Part shown: positions 59,345 to 64,000 of the stretch, piece by piece
Layout: each line of letters starts with the position of its first letter
Numbering within the stretch: position 1 is the stretch's first letter
DNA from: Dasypus novemcinctus
Lineage: Eukaryota; Chordata; Mammalia; Cingulata; Dasypodidae
Assembly: GCF_030445035.2 (NCBI RefSeq)
Contig: NC_080676.1
Span: forward strand, 12,562,940-12,626,939
Direction of reading: 5' to 3'
Length of the DNA stretch: 64,000 nt
Position numbers and translations under genes: made by a program
Notes under the pieces: generated by a model
What the model saw: only the letters and a program-made list of their open reading frames with translations
What the model was told of the DNA's origin: nothing
The model's database searches: none

Positions 59345-59697
59345 CAAATCCATTCCCTCCCCGCCCCGTTCTGCTGTCTGTGTCCATTCCCTGCTGTGTG
59401 ATCTTCTGTGGCTGTTTCTTTTTGTCTTGTTTTCTCCTCTGGGCTTCACCAGGGTTTTATCCTGGGGACCTCTGATGGGGAAGAGAGAGGTTCCTTGTTG
59501 CTTGCACCACCTCAGTTCTTGGTTCCTGTTGCATCTGGCCTTGACTCTCTCCTTGTTGCTCTTTTGTCTTTTGTTGTGTCATCATCTTCTGCGTCTCTTG
59601 CTGCGCAGGCATGCCTTTACAGATCCTGGGGCTCAAACTCAGGTTCTCCCATATGGTAGACAGAAGCTCAATCACTTGAGCCATGTCTGCTTGCCCC
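59345..59697 (-). mobile_element. DAS-related SINE, antisense
   Basis: Minus-strand head (plus-strand ATGGTAGACAGAAGCTCAAT and TTGAGCCATGTCTGC at 59656-59694), the ATGATGACACAACAAAAG-type body and the GAACCTCTCTC block shared with 42627-43034. The end is near CGCCCCGTTCTGCTGTCTGT. The target-site duplication is unclear. Confidence 0.85.
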
Positions 59698-59859
59698 ATA
59701 TTTGTTTTTTCATAGCCCAGAGACCATTTGAAGAGTATTTTATTTTCTAAATCTCAAAATGATCCAGTCCTTCCCTCCTACTCCAGACTCTGTTACCTCA
59801 AGCCACATCCCCAACCCTTATTCATTTCACTGGACTTACTTTGGCTTTTTTCTCAGTTC

Positions 59860-60190
59860 TGAGAAGACTGCTTCTGGCTCACTATGTACCTGGAACATTC
59901 TAACTGCCCCATCCCCAGCCTGTCTAATAGTATACTCATCCTTCAGATCTCAGCTTAAATAACACTTCCTTAAAGAGGCTGCCCTTTACCATGCAATCTA
60001 AAATAGGTCCCTACTCTTCTTTCTCAGTGTGCTGTACTTTTCCTTGATTTCTAACTCTAAGTTCATTTTATATATGTGCTTATGTGTTTAATAACCATAT
60101 TCCCAATTCAGGTTATAAAAGTTTCCTGAGGGTGGTAGGGACTATGTTTTATTTATAACTATTTACTTAGCATTTCATGATGGAGCTAGA
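59860..60190 (+). mobile_element. L2 (LINE2) 3' relic
   Basis: CTGGAACATTCTAACTGCCC, ATCCTTCAGATCTCAGCTTA, ACTTCCTTAAAGAGGCTGCC and TCCTGAGGGTGGTAGGGACT occur in the order of the L2 3' end. The terminal part is decayed. Confidence 0.75.
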
Positions 60191-60559
60191 CTAGATCTAG
60201 GTTTTTTTTAAAATTTGAAATTTATATTCTTTTCACTCCACACTAACTCTCACTGTCTTTCTCCCCAGCTGCTTGTAATAGTCAGTGGAATATGGGCTAA
60301 TGCTTTATCTGTAATTCTAAAACTAAAAAACCTGTAGAAAAATATTTTTTTTCATATTCACATGTGACAATTTTTGAGGCCTTTATTTATCCCACTTAGA
60401 GTGAATAATCTTAAATTTATTTTTGTAGCATAAGTTTGTTTGCTTCTGGGATACTACTCCAAACTTGCTTGGCACATCGCATAGTATGTAGTATGGGCAG
60501 TGTTGAAACTGTGCTTATGAAAATACGTTTTGTGGAGATATTTTCTGTTCCTATGACCT

Positions 60560-61010
60560 TTTCTTCTAAGCTTATTAGGGCATATAACCTGCGCCTATGC
60601 AGAAAACACTGACTCTTGTCCTTTAGACAACTTTTGAGACACCAGGAGAAGAAGTCACCTCCCTTGAACCAAAATTATGAGGACTGGAAGACTTTGGAAG
60701 CAGACCAAATCCTAGAGGCTCTTCTATAAGAATGGTCCAACCTAACCATCTATCACATATGGACAACTCTCTAACTAGCCAATTGGACCTTATGCCAAGT
60801 CAAACCGCCTCACTTCTCTCCCTACTTCTCGAAACCTCCCATCCCCATAAAATCTTCCTTAGCAGTAAGATCAGGGAGACAGATTTGAGCTTTAATGCCT
60901 GTCTCTGTGGCAGGTTGACCTTGCATGAAAACTCTTTCTTTTCTCAAAATCCTAGTGTCATATAGTATTGGCATATGTCAGGCAGTGAACCGTTGCTCAG
61001 TAACTCCGAA
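60560..61010 (+). mobile_element. LTR relic (ERV1/MER4-like)
   Basis: CCCATAAAATCTTCCTTAGC, AGATCAGGGAGACAGATTTG, GGTTGACCTTGCATGAAAAC, TCTTTCTTTTCTCAAAATCC and the closing CAGTGAACCGTTGC suggest the R/U5 half of a gamma-class LTR. No internal sequence was found. Confidence 0.45.
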
Positions 61011-61549
61011 GGGTCATATTGTGGAACTTTGATTTAATTTTTCAAAGGGGTACAGTGATCACAGTATTTTAATCTTTTGGATCTGTTTTGACTCTTGCAG
61101 CTGGCTTTGCAGTTCTTACTAGTGTGACTTTATGCCAATCACAACACTGCTAGTAAAGAAAATGAACTAGATTTATAGTATGTACCTTCCATCTCTAAAA
61201 TTCTTTGATTTCTATCCCCTTTATTGACCATATAAAATATAATGCAGTTTAGTTTTGATATAGACAGATAAAAACATTTGGAATTTCTTTTGTGGTGCTT
61301 ACCTATACTAGAAGAACAGGAAGTTACAGTGTTGTGTGTGTGTGTGTGTACATGTTACCAAGTTGTTAATTTCTTGCATTTTCAGTGCTTCTAAATGCCC
61401 TGTACATTTCTCATAACAGTGAGTCTTTTTAAGTTTGGTAACTAATTTATTCCATTGTAAAGTAGAAACTAATAGAGGGCAGTGGAGATGTGTCTCTAAC
61501 TTAGATGTTCTTGGCTGTAGTTGATAGGTGTTCAGTATCTGTAGTTGCC

Positions 61550-61962
61550 TTTTTTTTTTTTTTTTAAGATTTTATTTATTTCTCTCTCCTTCCCCCTTGT
61601 TCTCTCTGTGTCCATTAACTGTGTATTCTTCTGTGTCCACTTGCATTCTTGTCACGCGGCACTGGGAAACTGTTGCTTTTTGTTGTTGTTGTGTCGTCTT
61701 GCTATGTCAGCTCTCAGTGTATGTGTGGCACCACTTCTAGGCAGGCTGTGCTTTTTTTGTGTGGGGCAGCTCTCCTTGTGGGGCACACTCCTTGTGTGTG
61801 GGGCTCTGTTACACATGGACACCCCTGCATGACACAGCATTTGGGTGCAGCAGCACTGCATGTGGGCCAGCTCACCACACAGGTCAGGAGGCCCTGTGTA
61901 TAGAACCCTTGATCCTCCATATGGTAGGCGGATGCTCTATCAGTTGAGCCACAACCGCTTTC
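61550..61962 (-). mobile_element. DAS-type SINE, antisense
   Basis: Minus-strand SINE with a T-run at 61550-61566 (its A-tail), the C-rich tract, the body and the head near 61962-61890. Flanking CTGTAGTTGCC (61539) and CTGTAATTAGC (61963) look like a mutated target-site duplication. Confidence 0.88.
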
Positions 61963-64000
61963 CTGTAATTAGCAGGTGATATGAAAATAAGCACATCATT
62001 TGGCAAATGTCTGTATTTTTGTTTAACAGACTTAAATTGAAAGTATGAAAGTGTTTTGATAAGCAGTTCCTTGTAAAGTAGTATTATATTTACAAAACAC
62101 ATTTCATAATTTTTCCCTTTTATCATTTGATTGCCCTGATGAAAATGGTGGTACAAATATTATTCCAGTTCCTTGGTGGTGTAACTTTGCTGTAGTCATA
62201 TAGTTAATGAAATGCAGAGGTGGAGGTAGGCCTCAAAATGTTACATTTGTAGTAAAAGTCTGTTAACTTCTTCTTTGGGTTGTCCCTAACTTAATTAAAA
62301 AACAAAACAAAAACATATATATATATATATATGTATATTAACAGAAAAGTAAATATAAGCTAATATTTAATTTTAAAAACCTGACATACATCTTTTTATG
62401 GTGTACATTAAAGCATGATTAAAAGCCTGAACAATTAAAGTGGAGTGCCTCCAATCCATTTAGAATTGAAACTATTTAAGTTTAAAGCCTCTTTCCTTCA
62501 ATTGAAAAGTACTTGAACATATTTTTTCCATTGAAAATAATTCATTAAGATACATTCTCTTTCAGATTACTTTAAACTTTGTACTTGTGGTTCTAGCTAA
62601 TTTTAAGATTAATTTTTAAGTTTTCCTTTTAAATGATAAAATGTAGGCCTTTACAGTAAACTGCTGAGGTTTATGAACTGAGTTTTATGAACTGTGGGAG
62701 TTTGGTAATCAGGAAGTAAGAACTTGTTTTTCTAATTGCTTGATATATGTAACAAATCCAAGCTGTAACTTTTTAAAATTTTGTCTTTCGAATACTTCAG
62801 ATACTGGTTGACCATGGTAATTTGGTTCTAAGTCAAAATTGCTTTAAGTACAATTTTAAAATATTTTGGTTTCTTTTGAACGTTTTCTTTGTAATATGAA
62901 TTCTGTTCATATTAATGAAATCTGACTTGTTTGATTATACAATGAAAAAATATTTCTTGTCACATCAGCAGTGGTATGAATTCCTTTTTTAAAGTTCTTC
63001 CAAAAGATTAGGTAGCAAACTATGAAAGAATTGTGGTGGCTTCCTTACCATGAGGTGTAACAGGATTTTAGTTAATATTGTCGAAAATCACTATGAGCAT
63101 ATAGTTGGTCAGTGTGATGTTTGTTCATATACTATTTTAACCTCTTCTACTAGGGACTTGTGCAATGAAGTGTAGATTTGGCTGTCATTTGCAGTTGGAA
63201 AGGCTTCCGGACCAAGAAGGCATTTGTACATGTGCACTTGTTGTCAGGGTTCCTGTCTCCTGTTGTCAAAAAAAACATTTTATTTTCATAAAGATATGTT
63301 TGTATCTGTTCTACAGTATGACATGTGACTAATACAGGGGAGTTTTTTGTTTTACTTTTTGCATGATAAACTATAAGCATATAATATCACACGTTTACTT
63401 ATTTAGTGCTTTCAGTTTTTATATTGGGAACTTTATACATAAATGCTTCTGATAACAGTTAAATCTTTCATAATCACTTTATCTAATTAAATTTCAAATT
63501 TCTGAGGTAATCAGAAATAGAAATATGAATATTTAATTAAGAAATTTTAAGTCAGAAGGAAAAGTTCCAGAATTAGTATGTGGTTAGCAAAAAGTTTTTG
63601 AACCGCACAATGGAATGAGCACTCCATCATTTTTCACTATGTCCAAAATAAATAAAAAATTCTCATTACAAGACTGAAATTTGCTTACCTCTAATTCTTA
63701 AAGAATCAGTAGATATTGTGAGTTAAAATTGAATCAATTCATTTACTGTATTAAAAGTTCTGTAATATGTATAAATTTTTCCTTTAATGTTTTGTCCACA
63801 ATTACAGATATTAAAATTCAAAAGAAAAGGTTATATGTACAAAAAACAAGGGCAGTTATTGTGCATTGAAATGGGGCACAGATGAAAATGATGAGATTTT
63901 GGATGAAAAAAAATTCTTTTTTGTTTTAAAGTTGGTAATTTTAAAGTGGAGATACTGCTTTGATTTGATGATTTTTTTAAAGCTCAGTAAAATTAATATT
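61963..64000. other. Intron sequence to the window end
   Basis: AT-rich, with a (TA)n run at about 62313-62332. No exon, RNA gene or recognisable repeat. Confidence 0.4.

Larger units (their letters stand above)
49172..64000 (+). other. DIPK2A: DIPK2A intron 1 (continues past the window)
   Basis: Starts GTAGGC. I looked for exon 2 and saw no frame resembling the next part of the protein before the window end, so the acceptor site lies beyond 64000. Apart from the elements listed separately, the intron is ordinary AT-rich unique DNA. Confidence 0.75.

Noticed and set aside
49172-64000. DIPK2A exon 2 within the window
   Set aside because: No frame in this interval resembles the following part of the protein with an AG acceptor in phase 0; the exon probably lies beyond the window.

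Overview
The window looks like mammalian nuclear DNA from a xenarthran, most likely a nine-banded armadillo (Dasypus) or close relative. The reason is the repeated presence of tRNA-derived SINEs of the armadillo DAS type (tRNA-like head with A and B boxes, a conserved body, a purine-rich end, an A-rich tail). They sit together with L1 3'UTRs, ERVL/MaLR-type LTRs and eutherian relics (MER20, MIR, L2). The species call is inference from repeat families; no database was searched.

Layout. 1-9.4 kb: an old L1 in antisense orientation, split by a DAS SINE (946-1361) and by a decayed antisense endogenous retrovirus (about 2.79-8.19 kb). 9.4-15.0 kb: a sense L1 that keeps its 5' end and 3' end but has lost the middle, with two SINEs inserted. 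15-20 kb: stacked antisense L1 3' sequences. 20-23.4 kb: antisense MaLR-like LTRs, old L1/HAL1 and a SINE. 24.0-25.0 kb: a GC-rich 959-bp solo LTR with two internal tandem arrays. 25.5-27.4 kb: HAL1/L1 remnant. 28.8-34 kb: several antisense LTRs, a young 5'-truncated L1 3'UTR with target-site duplications, and an older L1. 34-36.3 kb: sense ERV-L pol with integrase and dUTPase remains. 36.5-40.7 kb: sense L1 ORF2. 42.2-43.0 kb: three SINEs in a row. 44.3 kb: MER20. 44.7-45.7 kb: L1 3'UTR.

The only protein-coding gene I can support starts in a strong CpG island (about 46.98-49.55 kb). It is exon 1 of DIPK2A (C3orf58/DIA1/HASF), plus strand, start codon at 48515, splice donor after 49171, encoding residues 1-219 of a protein that is 430 aa in human. 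I find no exon 2, so intron 1 appears to run from 49172 past the window end. That intron carries ordinary unique DNA, MIR/L2 relics, three DAS-type SINEs all antisense to the gene, and two insertions of special interest: a perfect-looking full-length U6 snRNA copy fused to an L1 3' end, and a SINE whose target-site duplications also enclose about 120 bp of unrelated sequence.

I see no evidence of a wholly new biological system. The most unusual items are the U6-L1 chimera, the SINE-plus-5'-segment chimera and the repeat-laden LTR. All repeat-family names rest on recognition of diagnostic segments; boundaries marked approximate could shift by tens of bases.
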